From the NCBI GenBank assembly GCA_009885795.1, contig VFKA01000050.1, positions 1-58,353 on the forward strand: a DNA stretch of 58,353 bases. The letters run 5' to 3'. The stretch comes from Rhodospirillales bacterium (lineage in GTDB: Bacteria; Pseudomonadota; Alphaproteobacteria; Dongiales; Dongiaceae). The notes beneath the pieces are model-generated. The model worked only from the letters and a program-made list of their open reading frames with translations. It searched no databases and was not told the origin of the DNA. This document shows positions 43,034-50,246 of this stretch, in pieces (positions within the stretch are counted from its first letter, which is position 1; every line of letters starts with the position of its first letter). The position numbers and the translations under genes are program-made.

Positions 43034-43975
43034 TCACGCGTTGCTGCTCCACACCCGCACTTCGCCCTCGTAGGGATCGACAGTGTCGATCTCGTGCGGG
43101 AAGATGCTGCGGATCGCCACTTCCTCGGACGCCAAGGCGATGAACTTGTCGCTCTCGTAGAGCACCATGGGTTTGGCCGCCATCACGTCCTTGGCCATGC
43201 CGAGCTTGTCGGCGGTCGCGACCAGATAGGTGAAAACGCCGTCGAGGCGGTCGATCGAGTCTTTCATCGCGTCTTCGAGCGCGGCGCCCTGCTGCATCCG
43301 GTCGGCAAGGTAAACGGCGATCAGCTCGGAATCGCAGTTCGACATGAAGCGGTGGCCGCGCCGCTCCATTTCCCGGCGCCCCTTCCAATAATTCGTGAGC
43401 TGGCCGTTATGCACCACCGACACGTCGGCGAAGGGATAGGCCCAGTAGGGATGCGCCGAGCGGATATCGACGTCGGATTCGGTCGCCATGCGGGTATGGC
43501 CGATGGCATGGGTGCCGTTGAAGCCGGGGAGCGCGTACTGCTCGGACACGCGCTTGGCGTCGCCGAGGTCCTTGATCAACTCCAACCCGTGGCCGATCGA
43601 CAGAATTTCGGCGCCTTCCACGTCCTCGATGTAGTTCGCCAATTTCCGCAGATCGCCCGAGAACGCGATGCGGTAGCGATAGGCGTACTCGGTGGCCAGA
43701 TCCTCCTCGAGAATCTTGCCGCCCAATTCGACGATGCGCCCATCGACCTTCTGCTTGCGCTCGGTCACCTGGCGGTGGATGTCGAAGCCCTTCGCCATGT
43801 CCTCTTGTTCCGCCACCTTGAAGCGGAGCACGAGTTCCTCCCCCTTCGGCTCGCCATAGAGGGCGTAACCGGTGGAATCCGGCCCGCGATGCTTCAACGA
43901 CTGCAACATGGCGGTCATTTCGCGGCCGATGTCGCCGGTGCCTTTTCGATGAATGAGTCCCGCGATGCCACACAT
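43034..43975 (-). CDS. Class II glutamine amidotransferase, second set (GlxB-like)
   Basis: A 313-residue Ntn amidotransferase starting MCGIAGLIHRKGTGD, with Cys2 nucleophile, and conserved GTHAIGHTRMATESDVDIRSAH-PYWAYPF and VVHNGQLTNYWKGRREM. Paralogous to MgsA at 33275 with an extra internal stretch after residue 50. It probably releases an amine (or ammonia) from a gamma-glutamylamide for its FMN partner. The ligase-like gene lies 27 bases upstream on the same strand. Confidence 0.88.
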   Translation of the reverse strand: MCGIAGLIHRKGTGDIGREMTAMLQSLKHRGPDSTGYALYGEPKGEELVLRFKVAEQEDMAKGFDIHRQVTERKQKVDGRIVELGGKILEEDLATEYAYRYRIAFSGDLRKLANYIEDVEGAEILSIGHGLELIKDLGDAKRVSEQYALPGFNGTHAIGHTRMATESDVDIRSAHPYWAYPFADVSVVHNGQLTNYWKGRREMERRGHRFMSNCDSELIAVYLADRMQQGAALEDAMKDSIDRLDGVFTYLVATADKLGMAKDVMAAKPMVLYESDKFIALASEEVAIRSIFPHEIDTVDPYEGEVRVWSSNA

Positions 43976-44002
43976 GGCGTAACGCTCCCTTGCCAGCCCG
44001 AA

Positions 44003-45469
44003 TTACGGCAGATAGTCCCAGTACTGCTCCAAATCCCAATGCGTGACCGTGGACATGAACCGCTCCCACTCGTCGCGCTTGTAATGGGTGAAGACACGGT
44101 ACATCTCGTTCGGCATCGCCGACTTGACGACCTCGTCCTTGTCGAGTTCCGCGAGCGCGTCGCCCAGCGACATCGGCAGCTTCTTCACCTTCTTGCCCGC
44201 CGCCATCGCCTGATAGATGTTGCGCTCTTCCGGCTCGCCCGGATCGAGCTTGAGGCGAATGCCGTCGTCGAAGGATTTCAAGATTCCCGCCGCCATCAGA
44301 TAGGGATTGACCGTCGAATCCACCGAGCGGTACTCGAAGCGCCCCGGCGCCGAGATGCGCAGCGCGCAGGTGCGGTTCTGATAACCCCAATCGGCATAGA
44401 CCGGCGCCCAGAATCCGGTGTCCCACAGCCGGCGATAGGAGTTGACGGTGGACGATCCGATGGCGGTGAGCGCGCCGACGTGTTTGATGAGGCCGCCGAT
44501 CGAATGGAGCCCGATCGGACCCGGCTTCCTCTCGCCCTTGCGCGGCAGGAAGGTATTCTCGCCGCCCTTGCGGTAGGTGAAGTTCTCGGCGAGACCCGGC
44601 AGCGTTTTGTGGTGCAGGTTGTTCACCTTGTCCTCGCCGCCATGCCACAGCGACAGATTGTGGTGGCAGCCATTCGCCGACACGCCCATGAAGGGCTTGG
44701 CCATGAAGCAGGCGATCAGGTTGAATTCGCGCGCGACCTGGGCGCAGATTTGGCGGTAGGTGGTGAGCCGGTCGGCGGTCCGCAGCGCGTCGTCGAACAT
44801 GAAGTTCAACTCGAGCTGGCCCGGCGCGTCCTCATGATCGCCCTGGATCATGTCGAGGCCCATGGCCTGCGAATACTCGATGGCGCGCAGGAACACGGGC
44901 CGCAAGGATTCGAACTGGTCGATGTGGTAGCAGTTGGGCTTGGAAAAGCCGCCATCGGGCAAGCCGTCGGCACCCTTCTTCAGCCACATCATCTCCGGCT
45001 CGCAGCCGTGGCGCAGATGCAGGCCCTTGTGGTCCTTCTGGAACTGGTCGTGGATGCGCCGCAGATTGCCGCGGCAGTCCGAAGTGAGATACCCGCCCGG
45101 ATCGACTTTTTCCTCGCGGTTGCGGAAACAGGTGCAGAAGACGCGGGCGACACGCTTGTCCCACGGCAATTGGCAGAACGTCTCCGGGTCGGGAATGCCG
45201 ACAAGCTCCGAAGCCTCGGGGCCGTAGCCGATGTAGTTGCGGTGCCGGTCGACGAAGAGATTGGCGGTCGAGCCGTAGACGAGCTGGAAGCCCCGCTCGG
45301 CGATCTGTTCCCAATGATCCGCCGGGACGCCCTTGCCGACGACGCGGCCGGTCACCGAGACGAACTGGTAATAGATGTATTGAATTCCAAGCTCGTCGAT
45401 CCGGGCGCGAACCTGTTTGACGAGTTCCTTGCGCCCCTTCTGGCTGACATGAGCTTCCAAGTCGGTCAT
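44003..45469 (-). CDS. GS-family gamma-glutamylamine ligase, second set
   Basis: A 488-residue glutamine synthetase superfamily protein, longer than GmaS at 29799. Motifs: YIYYQFVSVTGRVVGKGVPA, HGCEPEMMWL (catalytic E), QGDHEDAPGQLELNFMFDDAL, SANGCHHNLSLWHG, NSYRRLWDTGFWAPVYADWG and NRTCALRISAPGRFEYRSVDST. The clustering with glutamate-synthase-type genes and an amine-type FAD oxidoreductase suggests ligation of glutamate with an amine. The insert around residues 300-330 (HKTLPGLAENFTYRKGGENT) and the substituted amine pocket set it apart from GmaS, so another amine substrate is likely. Confidence 0.82.
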   Translation of the reverse strand: MTDLEAHVSQKGRKELVKQVRARIDELGIQYIYYQFVSVTGRVVGKGVPADHWEQIAERGFQLVYGSTANLFVDRHRNYIGYGPEASELVGIPDPETFCQLPWDKRVARVFCTCFRNREEKVDPGGYLTSDCRGNLRRIHDQFQKDHKGLHLRHGCEPEMMWLKKGADGLPDGGFSKPNCYHIDQFESLRPVFLRAIEYSQAMGLDMIQGDHEDAPGQLELNFMFDDALRTADRLTTYRQICAQVAREFNLIACFMAKPFMGVSANGCHHNLSLWHGGEDKVNNLHHKTLPGLAENFTYRKGGENTFLPRKGERKPGPIGLHSIGGLIKHVGALTAIGSSTVNSYRRLWDTGFWAPVYADWGYQNRTCALRISAPGRFEYRSVDSTVNPYLMAAGILKSFDDGIRLKLDPGEPEERNIYQAMAAGKKVKKLPMSLGDALAELDKDEVVKSAMPNEMYRVFTHYKRDEWERFMSTVTHWDLEQYWDYLP

Positions 45470-45540
45470 CTCGATCCCCCCATTGGCGGCGACCGTCGAA
45501 GCCGGACGCCTATTTCTAGTCTAGCGCGACGCCGCCGCTC

Positions 45541-46881
45541 TCAGCTCCACGGAAACGGGCTGTGCGACACCGGATGCAGGCGCCCCGCCGCGAAACGCGA
45601 AAAGCGGAAAGGCTCGAGCAGATCGCTCGCGTGCCCCATGATATCGTCGGCCACCAATTTGCCAACCCCGATCATCTTGTAGCCGTGATTGGAATCGGCG
45701 ATCACATAGACGTTCTCGCAAAAGCTGTCGAAGACCGGAAAGCTGTCTGCGGTAAAGCAGCCGATGCCGCCGGACGGTTCCTTCTTGTATTTCGGGATCT
45801 GCCCTTCGAAGCGTTTCTGGCAGAAGGCCAGCGCCGAGCACCACATATGGGCGAAATCGTCGCCGACGATGAAATCCGGCGAGTCCGGGCCGTAGGGATC
45901 GACCGCCACCTCGTCGGCCGGCGTTTCGATCTTGTACGGCATGGCGCCGCCCTGAATGCCGCCGAAATTGAAATCGGGCTTGTAGTAGATGCCCCAGAGC
46001 TTGTCGGTGATGAGCGAGCCGTCCACGTCGGAAACGAGCGGCGCGTCGGTATCGACGTGAATCACCGGCGGCATCTTGCCGTCGTTGGTGCGCTGCAGCT
46101 TGGGATCGACGCCCAGCGTTCCCTCCTGAAGGCTCCAATAGACCCACATCGGCACGCCCCGGTGCGTCTGGCCGTCGCGGCCCTTGATGTCGATGTCCTT
46201 CGGCAGGTCAAGCATGTCCCAAATCTGCTTCACCCACGGGCCGACGCCGACGATGACGTGGTCGCAGGCGATCGTGCCGCGGTCGGTGACCGCCGCCTTC
46301 ACCGCGCCCGCATTGTCCTTCTCGAAACCGATCACCTTGACACCCGTCATGATGCGCACGCCCTCGGCCTCGGCCTTCTTGGCGAGACCATAGATCGATT
46401 TCGTGTTGTTGGCGTAGCCGCCCTTCTTCTCGTGCAGCACCGAGGTGATGCCTTCGGCCTGCCAATCGTCGAGCAGGCCCTTCATGTAAGTCGTGCAGTC
46501 CTTCTCACCCTCGATGAACTGGGAGTCGTAGCCGATCTCCTTCTGCTGCCGGGCGATCTGGGCCACGTCCTCGTGCATCACCTCCGGGCTGATCTGCATG
46601 TAGCCGACCGGGTGAAAGCTGAAGGCCTCGGGGTCGCTTTCCCATACCGATACGCTGTGCGCCATGAGGCGGCGCATGGCCGGCTGGAAGTAGTTGTTGC
46701 GGATGACGCCACAGGCGATGCCCGACGCCCCGGCGGCGATGCCGGCCTTGTCGATCACGAGCACGTCCTTGCCGCCGCCCTTGCCGGATTTACGAAGATT
46801 TTCAGCAAGATGCCAGGCGGTGCTGAGGCCGTGGATGCCGGCGCCGATGACCAGGTACTTCGCATGCGTTGGGAATGCCAT
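45541..46881 (-). CDS. Single-chain FAD-dependent amine/amino acid oxidoreductase (DAO family)
   Basis: A 446-residue flavoprotein. FAD motif KYLVIGAGIHGLSTAWHLAE, then DKAGIAAGASGIACGVIRNNYFQ and the C-terminal NVYVIADSNHGYKMIGVGKLVA. It resembles sarcosine/dimethylglycine-type oxidases and SoxB, but no SoxA, D or G partner lies in this operon. It is the first gene of the second glutamate-type operon, so it probably oxidises the N-substituted glutamate made by that module (inference). Divergent from a GntR regulator; the 127-base gap is the likely control region. Confidence 0.82.
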   Translation of the reverse strand: MAFPTHAKYLVIGAGIHGLSTAWHLAENLRKSGKGGGKDVLVIDKAGIAAGASGIACGVIRNNYFQPAMRRLMAHSVSVWESDPEAFSFHPVGYMQISPEVMHEDVAQIARQQKEIGYDSQFIEGEKDCTTYMKGLLDDWQAEGITSVLHEKKGGYANNTKSIYGLAKKAEAEGVRIMTGVKVIGFEKDNAGAVKAAVTDRGTIACDHVIVGVGPWVKQIWDMLDLPKDIDIKGRDGQTHRGVPMWVYWSLQEGTLGVDPKLQRTNDGKMPPVIHVDTDAPLVSDVDGSLITDKLWGIYYKPDFNFGGIQGGAMPYKIETPADEVAVDPYGPDSPDFIVGDDFAHMWCSALAFCQKRFEGQIPKYKKEPSGGIGCFTADSFPVFDSFCENVYVIADSNHGYKMIGVGKLVADDIMGHASDLLEPFRFSRFAAGRLHPVSHSPFPWS

Positions 46882-47008
46882 GGCCCGGGGTCCCTCCTCC
46901 ACCGCCTGCGCGGCCCCTAGTTGTTGGCGGCGCGCTTGACGGAATAATCGGCATCCTACAATCTGTGCTGGTCCGATTTCAAACCAATTTTTCACAAAGG
47001 TGTGGGAT

Positions 47009-47752
47009 ATGGCGAGAATTGGTTCCAGCCAGCCCGCCCGCCGCGACGCGGGCACCGCCGAGGCCGGAATCATCGCCGATCCGGCGCGGGGCTCCGCATG
47101 GATCACGGGCCAATTGCGCCACGCCATCCTCGAAGGCGGCTACGGACACGGCGACAAACTGCCGGCCGAGCGCCATCTGGCCGATGCGTTCGGCGCGTCG
47201 CGCACGACCGTGCGCCTGGCGCTCGACAATCTCGAAAATGAGGGCCTGGTGAGCCGGCGCATCGGCAGCGGCACCTTCGTCAACTTTCCCAATCCGCTCG
47301 ATTCCGCCGAGGTCGTCGAATCCACCAGCCCGCTCGAACTCATCGACGTGCGGCTCGGCGTCGAACCCAACATGGTGCGCCTCGCGGTGCTGCACGCCAC
47401 CGCGCGCGACGTGGCGCGGCTGGAGCAGGCGGTCGGGCGGCTGGACGGCGTCGGCGGCGACGTCGAAAGCTTCAGCCGGCTCGACGAGGAGTTCCACGTG
47501 GTCATCGCCGAGAGTACCCACAACCCGCTGATGCTGTTCCTCTACCGCCAGATCAACGAGGTGCGCACCCACGCCCAATGGAATGCCATGAAGGGCAAGG
47601 TGCTGACGCCCGAGCGCATCGGCGAGTACAACCGCCAGCACCGCGCCATGTACGAGGCCATCCGCAGCCGCGACGTGGACGCCGCCGTCGCCATCGTCAC
47701 CAATCACCTGCACTATGCGCGAAGGCAGCTTCTCGGCGCGGCAAGGGAGTAG
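47009..47752 (+). CDS. GntR/FadR-type transcription regulator (FCD domain)
   Basis: A 247-residue regulator. Residues ~30-95 are the GntR winged helix (GSAWITGQLRHAILEGGYGH, LPAERHLADAFGASRTTVRLAL, LENEGLVSRRIGSGTFVNF); residues ~110-240 are an all-helical FCD ligand domain with the metal-binding-type Asp/His positions (SRLDEEFHVVIAESTHNPLM, HRAMYEAIRSRDVDAAVAIV). It is divergent from the FAD oxidoreductase, so it probably controls the second glutamate-type operon in response to an organic acid or amino acid derivative. AAAGGTG precedes ATG 47009. Confidence 0.9.
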   Translation: MARIGSSQPARRDAGTAEAGIIADPARGSAWITGQLRHAILEGGYGHGDKLPAERHLADAFGASRTTVRLALDNLENEGLVSRRIGSGTFVNFPNPLDSAEVVESTSPLELIDVRLGVEPNMVRLAVLHATARDVARLEQAVGRLDGVGGDVESFSRLDEEFHVVIAESTHNPLMLFLYRQINEVRTHAQWNAMKGKVLTPERIGEYNRQHRAMYEAIRSRDVDAAVAIVTNHLHYARRQLLGAARE

Positions 47753-47787
47753 GTGGGGGTCGAGTGCGTGGCGTCCGGAACTGTGGG

Positions 47788-47825
47788 TTGACAAAAACAC
47801 GAATTTGCGTTACGTAGATTTTGTC
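47788..47825 (+). promoter_or_regulatory. Promoter with flanking dyad before the antitoxin-FtsZ/RES operon
   Basis: A perfect -35 TTGACA (47788-47793) is followed after 17 bases by TACGTA (47811-47816), a weak -10. GACAAAA (47790-47796) and TTTTGTC (47819-47825) are inverted arms that bracket the promoter, a plausible autoregulatory site for the antitoxin gene that starts at 47852. Confidence 0.55.
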
Positions 47826-47851
47826 ACTCTTACCAAGGATGAACCAGGTAA

Positions 47852-48532
47852 ATGGCGCAGCGTCGCATTAGGGACAACCTCTCCGCTCGCATCGCAAAGA
47901 AGGCGGCAGGCGCCACGTCGGTGAAGCAATCGATTAGAGCAAGGCGCCCGACCTCGCTGGCGCGCGGGCCTGAGAACCTCAAGAAGATTGTTTTCGAGCG
48001 AGCCGTTCGGGCGATTCATCGGATGGCGACAGAGGCTTCCCCTGCCGAGTTGACCTCGCTGTCCGCCGCCGGCAGCGACTACGAAGTGCTAACGAGAATC
48101 GTGTCCGATTTCCTACCGGAATCGGCACATGTAGCGCGCCGCGATCCGTTGGCTCAGGCACTTGCGCGTGGCATCGATCTAAAGGAACGCTTGATTGCGC
48201 AGGCCGGCGGGCTGTTGAGCGGCGAGCGGGTCGCGGAGCTACTCGGTATCCAACGACAGTCCGTGGCCAAACGTAGGAGCCTCCACAAGTTGCTAGCACT
48301 CCCGACCGGCACTGGCGACTTCAAGTTCCCCGCATGTCAATTCGACGATCGGGGCACGCTTCCGGGCATGGACCGGCTTCTCGCGGCGTTCCGCACCGAC
48401 GATCCGTGGTTCCGCCTCCAGACGATCCTGACGCCCGATCCCAATCTGGGCGGGCAAACCCCTCTGCAAGCATTGAGGGAAGGCCGTGCCGAGATCGCCG
48501 CCGCGGCGATCATGGCCTACGATGATTCTTAG
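47852..48532 (+). CDS. Xre/MbcA/ParS-like antitoxin of the FtsZ-RES locus
   Basis: A 226-residue protein. The N-terminal ~115 residues are basic then helical and unfamiliar; residues ~118-150 look like a helix-turn-helix ([22 protein letters not shown]) and residues ~175-226 match the Xre/MbcA/ParS toxin-binding (DUF2384-type) domain: [20 protein letters not shown] then [19 protein letters not shown] and a helical end. In RES-Xre systems this C-terminus plugs the RES active site. Its last 11 bases overlap the start of the FtsZ-RES gene, so the two are coupled. It is longer than typical Xre antitoxins (~150-160 residues). Confidence 0.82.
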   Translation: MAQRRIRDNLSARIAKKAAGATSVKQSIRARRPTSLARGPENLKKIVFERAVRAIHRMATEASPAELTSLSAAGSDYEVLTRIVSDFLPESAHVARRDPLAQALARGIDLKERLIAQAGGLLSGERVAELLGIQRQSVAKRRSLHKLLALPTGTGDFKFPACQFDDRGTLPGMDRLLAAFRTDDPWFRLQTILTPDPNLGGQTPLQALREGRAEIAAAAIMAYDDS

Positions 48533-50216
48533 CTCTGGGCTCGGCGCCAGCGCCGTTCTCGAACACACTCCGCGCATTGCGGTTATCGGTGTCGGCGGAG
48601 CGGGGCGAGCCGCCATGGATCGATTGGCTCTGCCACCGATCGAGGGAGTCGATCTCTTCATTTCGGACACCGATAAATTCTCGCTCGATAACGCCAAGTG
48701 CGGGCGACGGATCCAGCTCGGTGCAAGTTTGACTCAAGGCCTGAGTGCCGGCACCGTGCCTGAGATCGGCCGCGCCGCCGCGGAAGAGTCGCTGGACCAA
48801 ATCTTCGAGGCGCTGCAAGGCGTCAACATACTGTTCATCACGGCCGGCATGGGCGGCGGTACTGGTACCGGCGCCGGCCCGGTGTTCGCGCGCGCCGCGC
48901 GCGAGCACGGCATCCTGACCGTCGGCGTGGTCACCAAGCCGTTCGCCTTCGAGGGCATGTTCCGCATGCACAAGGCCGAGAGCGGTATCCAGGAGCTGCA
49001 GCAATACGTCGACACCCTCATCATCATCCCGAACCAGAACCTATTTCGGGTGGCGAACGAGAAGACGACCTTCGCCGACGCGTTCAACATGGCGGACGAT
49101 GTGCTGCACAGCGGCGTGCGCGTAATTACCGAACTAATGGCCACGCCGGATGTCGATTTCGCACACATCCGTGCGGCAATGACGCGCGGGGGCAAGGCAG
49201 CAGTCGGCGCGGGTGAGGCCGAAGGAGAGGCTCGCGCAAGGCTCGCGGCCGATGCCGCGATCTCGAATCCCCTTCTTGACGATGTGTCATTGAGTGGCGC
49301 AAAGGCCCTCATCGTGAACGTCACAGGGGGAAGCGACCTGACGCTGTTCGAAGTCGATGAGGCCGTGAACCGCCTACGGGATGAAGTTTCTGCCGATACC
49401 GGTATCGTCTTTCGCTCGACTTTCGACGAACGACTCGAAGGCAGAATCGCTGTCTCATTCATTGCCGCCGGCATGGCGCCAGTATCGATGCCGTGGCAAA
49501 CGTTGGCGAACCTTGGGGAGGTTGTTGCGTTCTTGCCGAGCACGGTCTTGGCAGCGCCGGCAACGGTGGCACCCACTGTTAAGGCCGCGCGGATCCTGCC
49601 GGGGCCGGCTCCGGACAATCCTGCGCGGCCGCCGGCACCGCTGTCCGATCTCGCCCACCGGCGATTGCCGATCGAATCAGTGACGGTCGGCACAACTTGG
49701 CTACGAATTCATTCAGCCAACAAAGATCCGCTCTACTTTGGCCCAGCGCCAAGCGATCCTCCCGGCCAGCGGTTCGACGCACCGGGTGGAGAGTATAGGG
49801 TAATGTATTTGGGTCAATCGTTCGAAGCGTGTTTCGTCGAAAAATTCCTGCGCGTCGCAAATGGCATGTTGCTGCCGCGCGAAATTTTTCTCAAGGTTGC
49901 GGTGAGTGTGGGTGAGACTCTGCGACCCTTGCGGCTGGTGCGTCTGCTGGACGACGGCCTATTCCAAGTAGGCGCGACGAGCGCGTCAATCAACGGTGAC
50001 TATGCGCTCTCGCGCCAATGGGCGTTGGCCCTATTTGAGCATCCCGACGCGCCGGATGGACTTCTCTATCGCTCCCGCTGGAACAATGCGCAGATCTGCA
50101 TTGCACTCTTCGAGCGTTCGCCGGGCGCATTCCGATTCACCGCCACGGAGCCGCTCCTGACGGATGAGGAGAGGTTGGCCGGCGTGCTGCAACGCTACGG
50201 CGTCGGGTTCAGCTGA
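48522..50216 (+). CDS. FtsZ GTPase domain fused to a RES toxin domain
   Basis: A 564-residue fusion. Residues ~17-318 are an FtsZ/tubulin-type domain: [11 protein letters not shown], the GTP signature [12 protein letters not shown] (109-120), [32 protein letters not shown] and [20 protein letters not shown], most like alphaproteobacterial FtsZ. A Pro/Ala-rich linker covers ~335-385. Residues ~390-545 form a RES domain: [36 protein letters not shown] (Glu440) and [12 protein letters not shown] (Ser518), which fit the Arg-Glu-Ser pattern of NAD+-consuming RES toxins. In the T7 loop VDFAHIR (211-217), the catalytic Asp of FtsZ (E. coli D212) is His215 and about three residues before it are missing, so hydrolysis is predicted to be impaired. 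The ATG at 48522 overlaps the antitoxin gene by 11 bases. Confidence 0.88.
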   Translation: MILSSGLGASAVLEHTPRIAVIGVGGAGRAAMDRLALPPIEGVDLFISDTDKFSLDNAKCGRRIQLGASLTQGLSAGTVPEIGRAAAEESLDQIFEALQGVNILFITAGMGGGTGTGAGPVFARAAREHGILTVGVVTKPFAFEGMFRMHKAESGIQELQQYVDTLIIIPNQNLFRVANEKTTFADAFNMADDVLHSGVRVITELMATPDVDFAHIRAAMTRGGKAAVGAGEAEGEARARLAADAAISNPLLDDVSLSGAKALIVNVTGGSDLTLFEVDEAVNRLRDEVSADTGIVFRSTFDERLEGRIAVSFIAAGMAPVSMPWQTLANLGEVVAFLPSTVLAAPATVAPTVKAARILPGPAPDNPARPPAPLSDLAHRRLPIESVTVGTTWLRIHSANKDPLYFGPAPSDPPGQRFDAPGGEYRVMYLGQSFEACFVEKFLRVANGMLLPREIFLKVAVSVGETLRPLRLVRLLDDGLFQVGATSASINGDYALSRQWALALFEHPDAPDGLLYRSRWNNAQICIALFERSPGAFRFTATEPLLTDEERLAGVLQRYGVGFS

Positions 50217-50246
50217 GGATGACGCGGCGCGGCGCGGGAGTAGCGC

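Noticed and set aside
49470-49720. That the FtsZ-RES fusion is an assembly or frameshift artefact
   Set aside because: The frame is continuous through a long Pro/Ala-rich linker with normal composition, there is no homopolymer at the junction, and no internal start with a good ribosome binding site precedes the RES part.
48522-50216. That this gene is the cell's division FtsZ
   Set aside because: It has no ftsQ/ftsA/lpxC/mur neighbours, is paired with an antitoxin, carries a RES domain, and has a changed T7 loop and no FtsZ C-terminal FtsA/ZipA-binding peptide.
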